Source: Leptospira koniambonensis (GTDB lineage Bacteria > Spirochaetota > Leptospiria > Leptospirales > Leptospiraceae). From it: DNA of 64,000 bases. Location of the stretch: NCBI RefSeq assembly GCF_004769555.1, contig NZ_RQFY01000004.1, positions 496,001-560,000 on the forward strand. The letters run 5' to 3'. This document shows, in pieces, positions 1 to 8,480 of this stretch (position 1 is its first letter; each line of letters starts with the position of its first letter). The translations under genes and the position numbers were made by a program. The notes under the pieces were generated by a model that saw only the letters and a list, made by a program, of their open reading frames with translations, was not told where the DNA came from and ran no database searches.

Positions 1-1
1 C

Positions 2-1183
2 GCACTAAAATTCACTGAACAAGGTGAGATATTCTTATCTGCAGAAGTTTCTAAATTAGAAGGGAATTTATATACGATCCTATTTGCGATCAGAGATACT
101 GGGATTGGAATTCCGGATGAAAAACAAAAGGAACTATTCCAACCATTCTACCAAGTAGATACATCCTCTACCAGACGATATGGTGGGACAGGGCTTGGTC
201 TTTCTATTTCTTCTCGTTTAATAGAAATGATGGGCGGGGTTATCTGGGTAGAAAGTGAACTGAATATTGGTACAACCTTCTCCTTCTATATCCAGGTAGA
301 AGGTAATAATCAGGCAAAGAACAAAGAAAAAGCAGCTAACTCAGAATTGGAAAATAAGAAAGTTCTTATATTGGATGATAATCCTACCAACCTCAGGATA
401 CTTGCGTATCAGCTGCAAATTTTAGGGCTTATAACCTTCTCCGCTAAATCAAAAGAAGAAGCATTAAATCTTCTTGATTTGGACATCATGCCAGATCTTG
501 GAATTTTAGATTATAATCTTCCTGGAAATACTGGATTAGAGATCGCCCAAGAGATCCGCAAAAGAAATTTTCATTTTCCATTAGTGCTTCTATCTTCTTC
601 ATTTCTAGACCCTAAAGATAAAGAGATCGCAGGTGAATTATTCGCAGGAGAATTGAGTAAACCTGTTAAGAAAAAAGATATAGAAAAAATCGTAACTGAT
701 ATTTTAGCCGAAGATGAAGCTGGGACTAAGGCGAAGGCGAATACAAGATCTTCTTATCTTGCCAGCCAAAAAGAAATTTTAAGTTCTCAATTTCCTTTCA
801 AGATCATGGTCGCAGAAGACAATGAGATCAACCAAACTCTTGCAAAAAGAATTATCCAAAAATTAGGATTTGAACCGTTTATCGTTCCGAATGGAAAAGA
901 AGCTTTGATCGCTCTTAGAGAGAAGACGATCAATCTAATCTTTATGGATGTTCACATGCCTGAGATGGATGGACTACAAGCAACTCAGGTCATCCGAAAT
1001 ACTTGGCCTGTGGAATCACAACCTTATATCATTGCAATGACTGCTGCCGCAATGCAAGGAGATAGGGACCTATGTATTCGGGCAGGAATGAACGATTATA
1101 TCTCCAAACCAATCGTATTCGAAGAACTGGTCCATGTAATGAGAAAAGCAGGGAACACTCTCTTTCCAAAGTCCAAAGCTTAA
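2..1183 (+). CDS. Hybrid sensor histidine kinase, C-terminal part (HATPase plus two receiver domains); 5' end outside window
   Basis: The reading frame is open from the first bases of the window, so the N-terminal sensor and HisKA parts are missing. The visible part starts in the N box (ALKFT) of the ATPase domain. It continues with the G1 box (DTGIGIPD), an F box (FQPFYQVD) and the G2 box (GGTGLGLSIS). Two receiver domains follow. The first has a DDN acidic pair and a phospho-acceptor Asp in GILDYNLPG. The second has EDN, MDVHMPEMDG and a KP signature. Both look competent for phosphorylation. No HPt domain follows before the stop, so phosphotransfer would need a partner encoded elsewhere. 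The input signal cannot be inferred. Confidence 0.93.
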   Translation, partial: ALKFTEQGEIFLSAEVSKLEGNLYTILFAIRDTGIGIPDEKQKELFQPFYQVDTSSTRRYGGTGLGLSISSRLIEMMGGVIWVESELNIGTTFSFYIQVEGNNQAKNKEKAANSELENKKVLILDDNPTNLRILAYQLQILGLITFSAKSKEEALNLLDLDIMPDLGILDYNLPGNTGLEIAQEIRKRNFHFPLVLLSSSFLDPKDKEIAGELFAGELSKPVKKKDIEKIVTDILAEDEAGTKAKANTRSSYLASQKEILSSQFPFKIMVAEDNEINQTLAKRIIQKLGFEPFIVPNGKEALIALREKTINLIFMDVHMPEMDGLQATQVIRNTWPVESQPYIIAMTAAAMQGDRDLCIRAGMNDYISKPIVFEELVHVMRKAGNTLFPKSKA

Positions 1184-1278
1184 CTCCAGCCAGATTTTGA
1201 CGACCCTGAGGTTATAAAAAACCGTCCACAATTCCACAATTTCTGCCGATCTTTAAATTTAGAGGGCCTCACTCTTCC

Positions 1279-2601
1279 ATGTCCAGGACCAGAGCTATTA
1301 TATTTATCTCATTCTGTTTGCTTTTTCTATTTTCGGAAACCGGGACAAGCCAGGAAGAAAAGGAAGCCGCATCTTCATCTTCTGATACAAGAAAGATGGT
1401 ACTTTGGACTGGAGAAGTTCTTTCCGTTTATAGAAATAAAGGAAAGGCAAAGATCAAAATAGGTAGGAACTCCTACTTTTCAGAACGTTCTGAAGAAGAG
1501 ATCAAAGGAATCCTCGGCGAAAAATCAAATCTACCTTTATTCAGAAAACCTAAAATGGAAGAAATAGGCTCCTTCCAAATAGAAAATATAGAAGTAGAAT
1601 TTGGAAAAGTAGGAAAACTCACTAAACCTGTTTCCATAGAACTTAGAGGAAGTTTTTCTATAGCAGAAGGTAAACCTGCCAGATTGATCAGCGTAGGACT
1701 TTTGATCGGAGCTTATGGAGAAGAAACATTCTACCAAGATCCTTCCAGATTTGATGCAACTGATGTGGTCCGAAATCGTTTAGCTAAAAATATTCTTCAT
1801 CCAAAAGACGGAAAAGAAATGGTGCTCGTTCATACTGGTTATGAATCCAATGGCAAAATTTTATACGAGCATATGGGATATTTCCTATACGGGCAAGGTT
1901 CAGATCCCGGAGATGATAGTTATAATCCTAAATTCGGAGTTCCTGATAGAAGTAGCCTGGAAGAAATTCCTTCCTTTTACATTGATAAATACGAAGTCAC
2001 AAACAAAGAATATAATAAATTTTTAAAAGAAACTAGCACTCCCCCTCCACCTCATTGGGAAAATGGAAATTTTCCAAGAGGAAAAGAATATCATCCAGTC
2101 ACCAACCTAACTTATAGAGAAGCAGAAGCTTATTCTAAATGGGCAGGAAAGAAGATCCCGAGCGAATGGCAATGGGAGAAGGCAGCCAGAGGAACAGGAC
2201 TCGTCTGGAGATTATTAAAAGACGAAAGTTACGAATTTATCTCCCAACCACAAGACTATCCTTTTGGAAATGAATTCGATTCTGCACTTTGTAATACAAG
2301 AGAAAGTGGAAGCAGAGGAACAATCTCTGTATTTGAACTTCCTTCCAAAGGCCAAAGTCCTTACGGTGCAATAGGAATGTGTGGTAACGTTGCAGAATGG
2401 ACTAGCTCCGCTTATATCCCTTACCCAGGACATAGACCAAACTCAGGAAGATTTGGAAAACATCTGAAAGTGATCCGAGGTGGTTCTTATTCAGGAACCA
2501 AAGAAGAAGCTAAAGCTTATGCAAGAGACTTCGGTGGAATTCCGAATCTATTGAATGATAGAAAAGCAGGCCTCAGACTAATCACAGAAGTAAAAAATTA
2601 A
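1279..2601 (+). CDS. Secreted SUMF1/formylglycine-generating-enzyme-fold protein without catalytic cysteines
   Basis: A signal peptide covers about residues 1-24. An unrecognised N-terminal region of about 190 residues follows, then an FGE-sulfatase (SUMF1) domain from about residue 230 to the end. Family marks are YIDKYEVTNKEYNKF, PSEWQWEKAARG, GMCGNVAEWTSS and VIRGGSYSG. True formylglycine-generating enzymes have a cysteine pair just after the RGGS motif. Here the stretch after RGGSYSG down to the C-terminus has no cysteine, so sulfatase activation is unlikely. Binding or structural roles are common for this fold in spirochaetes. It lies about 95 nt after the kinase gene and converges on the SDR gene with an 8-nt gap. 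Confidence 0.88.
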   Translation: MSRTRAIIFISFCLLFLFSETGTSQEEKEAASSSSDTRKMVLWTGEVLSVYRNKGKAKIKIGRNSYFSERSEEEIKGILGEKSNLPLFRKPKMEEIGSFQIENIEVEFGKVGKLTKPVSIELRGSFSIAEGKPARLISVGLLIGAYGEETFYQDPSRFDATDVVRNRLAKNILHPKDGKEMVLVHTGYESNGKILYEHMGYFLYGQGSDPGDDSYNPKFGVPDRSSLEEIPSFYIDKYEVTNKEYNKFLKETSTPPPPHWENGNFPRGKEYHPVTNLTYREAEAYSKWAGKKIPSEWQWEKAARGTGLVWRLLKDESYEFISQPQDYPFGNEFDSALCNTRESGSRGTISVFELPSKGQSPYGAIGMCGNVAEWTSSAYIPYPGHRPNSGRFGKHLKVIRGGSYSGTKEEAKAYARDFGGIPNLLNDRKAGLRLITEVKN

Positions 2602-2608
2602 GATGCTT

Positions 2609-3406
2609 TTAGGAGATCCTTACCTTTATTAGAATTTTATCCAAAGTTTTAGGTGAGATCCTGCTTAGAAAATAACCGAATTTTTCCTTTAATTTAGAAG
2701 GAATAATTTCTCGTTTTCTTTTCTCGATCCCTTTTAAGATTTTTTTAGCAACCAACTCAGGCTCTAATCCGTTCTTCTGTCCTTCATCCATAATTCCATG
2801 AGGAGTTCCATCTCCCTCTAATGCTTTTACTGAAATTTCCGTTTTCACAAAACCTGGACACACAGTTAAAACGTGGATGCCTGTTTTAGCGTTTTCCAAT
2901 CGGATACTATCCATAAAGCCTTGCATCGCATGTTTGCTTGCGGCATATCCAGATCTCAATTGTGTAGCAAACTTTCCTTGTATAGAAGAGATCGCAACCA
3001 CATGACCTTCACTTTGGCGAAGATCAGATTCCAAAAGTCGATACATGAACACTAAAGGAAAATAATTCGTGTCCATAATGGATCTGAAAATTTTTATATC
3101 TGTCTCGGCCGCAGTTCCTCTCATAGAAATTCCTGCGTTATGAATAAAGCCGTCGATCCTCTTAAATTTTTTTCTAAATTCTTCGACTACTTTTTTCAAT
3201 TCGGATTCGGACATTACATCCGCTTGAAAAACGAAAATTCTATCCGGATGAGAAGCAGAAAGTTTTAGCTCCTTAAGTGCTTCTTTCCTTCTTGCAATCA
3301 CTGCTACGTAAGCACCTTGCTTTTCCAACTCCGATGCCAGCGCCCTGCCTATCCCGGAACTCGCTCCTGTGACTAAAAAAACCTTATCTTGAAAAAAAGA
3401 CGTCAT
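2609..3406 (-). CDS. Short-chain dehydrogenase/reductase (classical SDR)
   Basis: A 265-residue NAD(P)-dependent oxidoreductase. The Rossmann motif TGASSGIG lies at about residues 13-20, the NAG motif in IHNAGIS, the catalytic Ser in AISSIQG and the YxxxK pair in GYAASK. An Arg pair after the third strand (ARRKEA) favours NADP(H). The C-terminal 40 residues are basic and may contact membranes, as in DHRS7-type or fatty-acyl-linked SDRs. The substrate cannot be deduced. The gene is monocistronic and diverges from the rightward gene at 3525. Confidence 0.92.
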   Translation of the reverse strand: MTSFFQDKVFLVTGASSGIGRALASELEKQGAYVAVIARRKEALKELKLSASHPDRIFVFQADVMSESELKKVVEEFRKKFKRIDGFIHNAGISMRGTAAETDIKIFRSIMDTNYFPLVFMYRLLESDLRQSEGHVVAISSIQGKFATQLRSGYAASKHAMQGFMDSIRLENAKTGIHVLTVCPGFVKTEISVKALEGDGTPHGIMDEGQKNGLEPELVAKKILKGIEKRKREIIPSKLKEKFGYFLSRISPKTLDKILIKVRIS

Positions 3407-3524
3407 CCCAAAATCCGTAAAAGTAGGTAGAAGAATAGGTAAGAATCGTAAAAAAGCAAATCAAAACATTGTAAAATCCTTTCAGGTCTATCTCTTGGAG
3501 AGAAAAAAGGAACCAGGAGAATGT

Positions 3525-4154
3525 ATGGCACTTTCCCAATTAAAACAAAAGATCAGATACAAAGACTGCGGTTTCCAGCGAAGATATGAAAGTAGATACT
3601 ATTGGTTTCCGGAAGAAAGCCCTCCGAGTTGCTTGATAGAAGTAAGTCAAAGAGATCCTTATCATGATATGACTTTGTACATGTTAGTGAACTTAGCCAC
3701 CATGAAAATTATGGACTTAGATGTAGAGGAAGATAGAGTTCCTTACGAAACATGTCCCCACGCAATCAAATCTTATTCTTATTTAATCGGAGAAGATATA
3801 TCTTATAATAAAATTATGAGGAAATTTCCTGAAGATAAAACAATAGGTTGTCTTCATATAAACGAACTTCTACAAAACGCTGCCCAAAGTTTTTCTTCCG
3901 CATATGCATTCTTCTTAAAAGAAAGAAATTTCCCACCTGAATGGGATGAGTATAGAATGTACCAAGGCGACTTAGATCCAAAATCCAGAAGGGAGATTGG
4001 AAGGCATTGGTGGATGAAGGACAAGGGTGTTCGAAATTCTTGTTATAGTTTTTCCGACAGACATGAAACTCCTGATTTGAAAGAGCAGGTGAAACCTCTC
4101 GACAGTATCACCTCTTTGATGGTAAAAGAATTCCGAAGTGCCAGAGGAAAATAA
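3525..4154 (+). CDS. DUF2889-like protein of unknown function
   Basis: Cytoplasmic protein of about 209 residues with no signal peptide. The start is the ATG at 3525, which has an AGGAG ribosome-binding site 5 nt upstream; a TTG 30 nt earlier is less likely. The pattern of CPHAIKSYSYLIGED followed by GCLHINELLQNAA resembles the conserved CxH-EL region of DUF2889 proteins. No enzymatic motif is evident. Its stop overlaps the start of the following M23 peptidase gene, which suggests translational coupling. Assignment to DUF2889 is from memory of the family pattern. Confidence 0.75.
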   Translation: MALSQLKQKIRYKDCGFQRRYESRYYWFPEESPPSCLIEVSQRDPYHDMTLYMLVNLATMKIMDLDVEEDRVPYETCPHAIKSYSYLIGEDISYNKIMRKFPEDKTIGCLHINELLQNAAQSFSSAYAFFLKERNFPPEWDEYRMYQGDLDPKSRREIGRHWWMKDKGVRNSCYSFSDRHETPDLKEQVKPLDSITSLMVKEFRSARGK

Positions 4155-5338
4155 TGATCCGAAGTTTCGCGATATTCATTTTATCCATTTACTTCTGCCC
4201 TATATTTGCAGATGTAATTCAGAATTGTGATAAGAAGAATATTTGCTCTTCGATAGAAACAGAAAACGAAGAAACTTCAGTTTATCTCCAGGCTAAAAAT
4301 TTAATCCCTGGAACTCATATCACTGTCTATACAGCAATCGAAGGTTCTAATATAGAAACAGAACCTTCGAGCCCGATCTCTTTTGTATTAAATGATTCAG
4401 AAAAGAAGAAGGTACTGACATTCAAAAAGAAAGAGAATACTGAGGCTCCACTTTCGGTCGCAGTACTAGCAGTCGCTTACTATGGAGACTTATCTGCGAA
4501 ACATGATGAAACCTACGTGTATACTCTTCCTTACGAAGGCAAGTCTTGGATCTCAGTAGGTTATAATAGCGGAGAAGAGCATAAAGGAGGAGGAGCTTAT
4601 TCCCTGGACTTTGTTCTTCCAGAAGGAACTCCACTTTTAGCCGCGAGAGATGGGATCGTAGTAGAAACAGAGGATAAATTTACGGAAGGAAGAAGGGATC
4701 CAAAACTCATAGATAAAGCAAACCGGGTCGTGATAGAACATTCAGATGGAACAGTCGCGATCTATGGACATCTAAAATCCAAAGGTGTATTAGTAAAAAC
4801 CGGCGAGAAAGTAGTCGCGGGACAAAAAATTGGACTCTCTGGAAACACAGGATTTAGCACAGGACCTCATCTACATTTTGAAGTTTATAAACCGGAAGAG
4901 AATCGGAAGAAAAAAAGTTTTGCTACATTATTCAAAACAGAATCGGAAGAAAAAGAATATTTAAGCGAGGAGAATGCTTACTGGAGCCCAGACGGAAAAA
5001 CTCCCCCAGGATTTCCGATCACAAACTTGGAAGAATTTTGTATCGGCCATTCTATTCCAGACCCGGACAATCAAACTTCTTGCTCAGATAAGCTGCAAAT
5101 AAAACGGAAACTTTATCTTTCTATACCTATCTATAAATCCGGGCCTTATACTTTTAAGGCAGAGTTCATCCACTTAAAAACTAAAAAGATAAGTTTTACC
5201 TTTCAGGAAAAAATCCCTGTTGGGATCAATTTTGAAGCCTGGGAAATTCAGCCGGTTCTGAGCGCTGGAAAATATAAGATCAAATTCTATCTAGAAGAAA
5301 AAGAGATCGGAGAAAGATCTCTACAAATCCTTCCTTGA
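4154..5338 (+). CDS. Secreted M23-family (LytM/Gly-Gly type) metallopeptidase
   Basis: A signal peptide (about residues 1-19) leads to a beta-rich N-terminal region. A peptidase M23 domain then spans about residues 140-260. The zinc-site signatures are EEHKGGGAYSLDF (first His and Asp, with the longer spacing seen in some M23 proteins), an IYGHLKS His motif and TGPHLHFEVYK. A substrate-binding strand resembles ARDGIVVETED. The C-terminal 130 residues form a beta-rich extension with two cysteines. The expected role is cleavage of peptidoglycan cross-bridges, or activation of a hydrolase, in the periplasm. The ATG overlaps the previous stop. Confidence 0.88.
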   Translation: MIRSFAIFILSIYFCPIFADVIQNCDKKNICSSIETENEETSVYLQAKNLIPGTHITVYTAIEGSNIETEPSSPISFVLNDSEKKKVLTFKKKENTEAPLSVAVLAVAYYGDLSAKHDETYVYTLPYEGKSWISVGYNSGEEHKGGGAYSLDFVLPEGTPLLAARDGIVVETEDKFTEGRRDPKLIDKANRVVIEHSDGTVAIYGHLKSKGVLVKTGEKVVAGQKIGLSGNTGFSTGPHLHFEVYKPEENRKKKSFATLFKTESEEKEYLSEENAYWSPDGKTPPGFPITNLEEFCIGHSIPDPDNQTSCSDKLQIKRKLYLSIPIYKSGPYTFKAEFIHLKTKKISFTFQEKIPVGINFEAWEIQPVLSAGKYKIKFYLEEKEIGERSLQILP

Positions 5339-5372
5339 CCTAAATTCGCTTTCCGGTGAAAAGGATCGATCC

Positions 5373-6395
5373 ATGTCTAATTTTATAGTAATCGGACTTT
5401 GTTTTCTGTTCGGGATACTCATCCGGACCAAAGGAAAGTTTCCCGCCGATTCCCATAAAGTTATCAATTCATTTATCATTTCAGTTTCCCTTCCTTGTAT
5501 GGAGTTCGGACCTCTGCGTCATGCTTCTCTGGATGGGAACTTCTTAACATTCGCAGCCATGCCTTGGATCTTATTCGGATTCGGGTTTTTATTTTTCAGC
5601 TTTTTTGGAAAACTACTGAATTGGAAAGAAAGTACAATTGTATGTCTTTGTCTTTCTGCTGGACTCGGAAATACTTCCTTTTTAGGAATTCCACTCATCG
5701 AATCCTACTACTCTAAAGAGGGACTTCCTACAGTTCTAATCATAGACCAACTCGGAACATTTCTGACTCTTGCCATTCCTGGGACGTATTTAGGAACAAA
5801 GGCGAGGCATGCACTCAAACTCTCTGAAACCAAATCTTCTCTTTGGAAGACATTATTCACATTCCCCCCATTTATCGCATTATTGGTTTCTTTGGCTTCT
5901 CGTCCTTTTCCCGTTCCACAAGAACTTGAATCAGCAATCTCCAGAGTTGGAGACACCCTCATCCCACTTGCTCTTTTTTCAGTAGGATACCAACTTCCTG
6001 GGACCATTCGGATCAATTCCGAAGAACCAAATGCCGAAAATCCCAAGAGGGAATCAGACGATTCTTTTAGGATAAGAATTCCTTTGTTATTCGGCTTAGT
6101 ATTTAAACTAATAATCGGCCCAGTCTTGATCTGGCTTTGTTTCGGAACCTTCTTCCATTATTCAGAAAAGAATATGGGCGAGAATTTTTTTAGAAACTTT
6201 AAGATCCTGATCATGGAATCCGCAATGGCTCCCATGATCACGGGAAGTCTTCTCGCTGCAGAATGGGGACTTTCACCTAGATTAGCTGTTTCCCTAGTTG
6301 GAATTGGAATACCGCTTTCTTTTCTAACGACCTTGGGATTGTATTACCTCCTGGAGAATCAGGCGTGGACTGGAACGATCTTTTTCGGGCAGTAA
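5373..6395 (+). CDS. AEC-family (auxin efflux carrier-like) membrane transporter
   Basis: A 340-residue polytopic inner-membrane protein with about ten hydrophobic segments. Typical AEC features are an N-terminal pattern of GILIRTKGKFP followed by VINSFIISVSLPC. The central GLGNTSFLGIPLIESYY motif is diagnostic, and a second half begins near LIPLALFSVGYQLPG. AEC proteins export organic acids such as malate or other anions; the substrate here is unknown. The 3' end overlaps the ankyrin gene by 31 bp. Confidence 0.85.
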   Translation: MSNFIVIGLCFLFGILIRTKGKFPADSHKVINSFIISVSLPCMEFGPLRHASLDGNFLTFAAMPWILFGFGFLFFSFFGKLLNWKESTIVCLCLSAGLGNTSFLGIPLIESYYSKEGLPTVLIIDQLGTFLTLAIPGTYLGTKARHALKLSETKSSLWKTLFTFPPFIALLVSLASRPFPVPQELESAISRVGDTLIPLALFSVGYQLPGTIRINSEEPNAENPKRESDDSFRIRIPLLFGLVFKLIIGPVLIWLCFGTFFHYSEKNMGENFFRNFKILIMESAMAPMITGSLLAAEWGLSPRLAVSLVGIGIPLSFLTTLGLYYLLENQAWTGTIFFGQ

Positions 6396-7462
6396 AAACA
6401 GGTAACAACGGAACCCTTCGCGCCTTATTATCTGAGGCTTCGACGAGAGATGGTTTCGCAGAAGAATTTCCTGAACTCAGAGATTCGTACGGCTGTGGAC
6501 TTTTGTACTGGGCCATCAAAGAGGGAAATAAAGAAGCCACAAATCTTTTAGTAGAATATGGCTCCGATCCGAACGAGACAAGCTCAAGAGGAGAGACTGC
6601 ACTACTTCTTGCATTAGAATCTGAGAATACTGAACTCACTACCATCCTCTTAGATTATGGTGCAGATCCTGAACTTAGAGATATGGATGGAAACACTCCA
6701 TTAACAAGAGCGATCAGTTCGGGAACATTAGAGTTAGTAGAGATATTATTCGATCTACCAAATCATCCACCTGATATAGAATCCAGAAATGGAGAAGGTT
6801 ATTCTCCTCTTCTTCTCGCAGTGGACATGGGCCATTTAGAGATCGCAGAATATCTGGTTTCAAAAGGTGCAGATCCTAAAAAGAAAAACTCAGAAGGACG
6901 AACAATCCTTCATCTAACTGCATTACATAATGATTATGAAATATTGGATCTATTCTCTGAGAACAAAGAAGTCCGTTCTTTGATGGAGAATAAGGACCAA
7001 GACGGAAATACCCCTCTTCTTCTTTCTGCTTTATATGATAGCGTAGAATGTCTGGAAAGATTACTAAATCTGGGCGCCGATCCTTTGGCCAGAAATCTAA
7101 GTGGTAAAACTGCTAAAGAAGAAGCTGATAGAATGAAATTCCATCATACTCTAAAAGTCATAAACAAGGCCACTCTCACTTTATTGTTTAGGGCTTCTTC
7201 TGAAGGAAAAACAGAAACAGTGGAAAAAATCCTAAGCAACGGTTACGAAGCAGAAGTTCGTGATATGCTTGGTCGCACACCATTGCTTCTTGCTGTAAAA
7301 TCCGGAAAAACAGATTTGATCGAATTATTAGTAAAGAATGGAGCTTCTCCTTATTCTACAGATAAGGAAGGAAATTCTCCTTTAGCTCTTGCAGAAGCTT
7401 CTGAAAGTCCTGCTCTACATCAGATATTTAAACAATTCCTGAATCCAGAAGAAGGGAAATAA
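6365..7462 (+). CDS. Ankyrin-repeat protein
   Basis: A 365-residue protein made almost entirely of ankyrin repeats, about nine units. Clear units include ETALLLALESENTEL, NTPLTRAISSGTLEL, YSPLLLAVDMGHLEI and RTPLLLAVKSGKTDL. It has no signal peptide or catalytic domain, so it is probably an intracellular protein-binding scaffold. The GTG start at 6365 has GGAG 8 nt upstream and lies inside the 3' end of the AEC transporter gene. That arrangement points to translational coupling and perhaps a shared function. It converges on the LOG gene with only 2 nt between stops. Confidence 0.88.
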   Translation: MDWNDLFRAVKTGNNGTLRALLSEASTRDGFAEEFPELRDSYGCGLLYWAIKEGNKEATNLLVEYGSDPNETSSRGETALLLALESENTELTTILLDYGADPELRDMDGNTPLTRAISSGTLELVEILFDLPNHPPDIESRNGEGYSPLLLAVDMGHLEIAEYLVSKGADPKKKNSEGRTILHLTALHNDYEILDLFSENKEVRSLMENKDQDGNTPLLLSALYDSVECLERLLNLGADPLARNLSGKTAKEEADRMKFHHTLKVINKATLTLLFRASSEGKTETVEKILSNGYEAEVRDMLGRTPLLLAVKSGKTDLIELLVKNGASPYSTDKEGNSPLALAEASESPALHQIFKQFLNPEEGK

Positions 7463-7464
7463 AT

Positions 7465-8016
7465 TTAAATCCTACTTCTTTTGATGATCTTTTCGAAAAG
7501 TTCTTCTGGATCTGCGCTGACTTCTATCCATTCTCTGGTTTGAGAATCTAAGAAACCTTCTTCCACCATATGATCTAATTGTTGTAATAAAGGATCGAAA
7601 AATCCGTTTACGTTCAATATTCCGATCGGCTTGGAAAGAACTCCAAGCTGATTCCAAGACGTAACTTCTACCAATTCTTCTAAGGTTCCGATCCCGCCCG
7701 GCAAAGCAATGAACGCGATGGATTTTTCGTACATCAGAAGTTTTCTTTCGTGCATTGTAGGAACTAAGATCAGTTCCGTAATTTCTTTATGAGCAATTTC
7801 TTTACTGGAAAGAAACTCAGGAAGAACTCCGATTACGGTCCCACCTTTTTCCAAAACAGAATCAGCAACCGCTCCCATCAAACCGGAAGTGGCTCCTCCA
7901 TACACCAGCCCTATTCCTTCGGAGGCCATTAAGTGACCTAAGAATACTGCGGCTTGAAGATAACGAGGTTCCTTGCCAGGTCTGGAACCGCAGAATACAC
8001 AAATGGCTGGTTTCAT
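7465..8016 (-). CDS. LOG family protein (TIGR00730 type, nucleoside 5'-monophosphate phosphoribohydrolase)
   Basis: A 183-residue Rossmann-like protein. The family signature PGGxGTxxE is present at residues 106-114 (PGGIGTLEE). The preceding strand YGGATSGLMGAVAD and the MHERK motif at about residues 89-92 are also present. These proteins were once called lysine decarboxylases, but characterised members release ribose 5-phosphate from AMP or cytokinin nucleotides. In bacteria the usual role is nucleotide clean-up or signalling. Confidence 0.9.
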   Translation of the reverse strand: MKPAICVFCGSRPGKEPRYLQAAVFLGHLMASEGIGLVYGGATSGLMGAVADSVLEKGGTVIGVLPEFLSSKEIAHKEITELILVPTMHERKLLMYEKSIAFIALPGGIGTLEELVEVTSWNQLGVLSKPIGILNVNGFFDPLLQQLDHMVEEGFLDSQTREWIEVSADPEELFEKIIKRSRI

Positions 8017-8093
8017 CTGAGTCAGGATCGATTTTGATTTAGGTTTGGCAACCTGATTTGAGAGAAGGAGTAGACTAAGGAAAGATTTTGGAT

Positions 8094-8345
8094 CTATCTT
8101 TGGTTCGGATAAATGATGATCTCTGTATAAGGGAATTCTTGTTTTAGATCGTCTAGTAAAGATTCTAAGATCTTAGGTTCTTCTAAAGGATGAGTGTCCT
8201 TTTTGAATTCCAGTCTGAACTCAAGAAATTTCCTTTCTCCCTTGGATCTGGCTTTTAGATCGTAGATCTTAGAAACCTGCGGAAACCGATCCGAAAGAAT
8301 GTTTTGGACGGTCTCTTTGTATTCATCCGAAAAGTCGAAAGACAT
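8094..8345 (-). CDS. Stand-alone CDF-transporter-like cytoplasmic C-terminal (ZT_dimer-like) domain
   Basis: An 83-residue soluble protein with no membrane segment. Its order of IYDLKARSKGERKFLEFRL, a LEEPKILESLLDDLKQEF helix and a final IIIYP strand follows the ferredoxin-like C-terminal domain of cation diffusion facilitators. In transporters that domain typically reads HDLRxRxxGxxxFxxxHL and ends in VxIHxxP. The histidines usually found at the first and last positions are Tyr here, so canonical metal binding may be lost. The match is judged by eye. It could instead be an unrelated ferredoxin-fold protein. Confidence 0.6.
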   Translation of the reverse strand: MSFDFSDEYKETVQNILSDRFPQVSKIYDLKARSKGERKFLEFRLEFKKDTHPLEEPKILESLLDDLKQEFPYTEIIIYPNQR

Positions 8346-8480
8346 ACCTCAAAACTTTCGATTTTAGGAAAATACTTCCTCCCTTTTTTCATTCTTTCTA
8401 TAAAAAAGAATTGGAGTCTTGCGTCCAAGATACTTAGTCTTTCCGTTTACAATGCTACGCGAAATACTTAGAGGTAGACC

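Noticed and set aside
5708..6046. Minus-strand open frame of about 112 codons
   Set aside because: It lies wholly inside the AEC transporter gene on the other strand and encodes no recognisable motif.
6277..6645. Minus-strand open frame of about 122 codons
   Set aside because: It is a shadow of the AEC and ankyrin genes, which both have strong family motifs.
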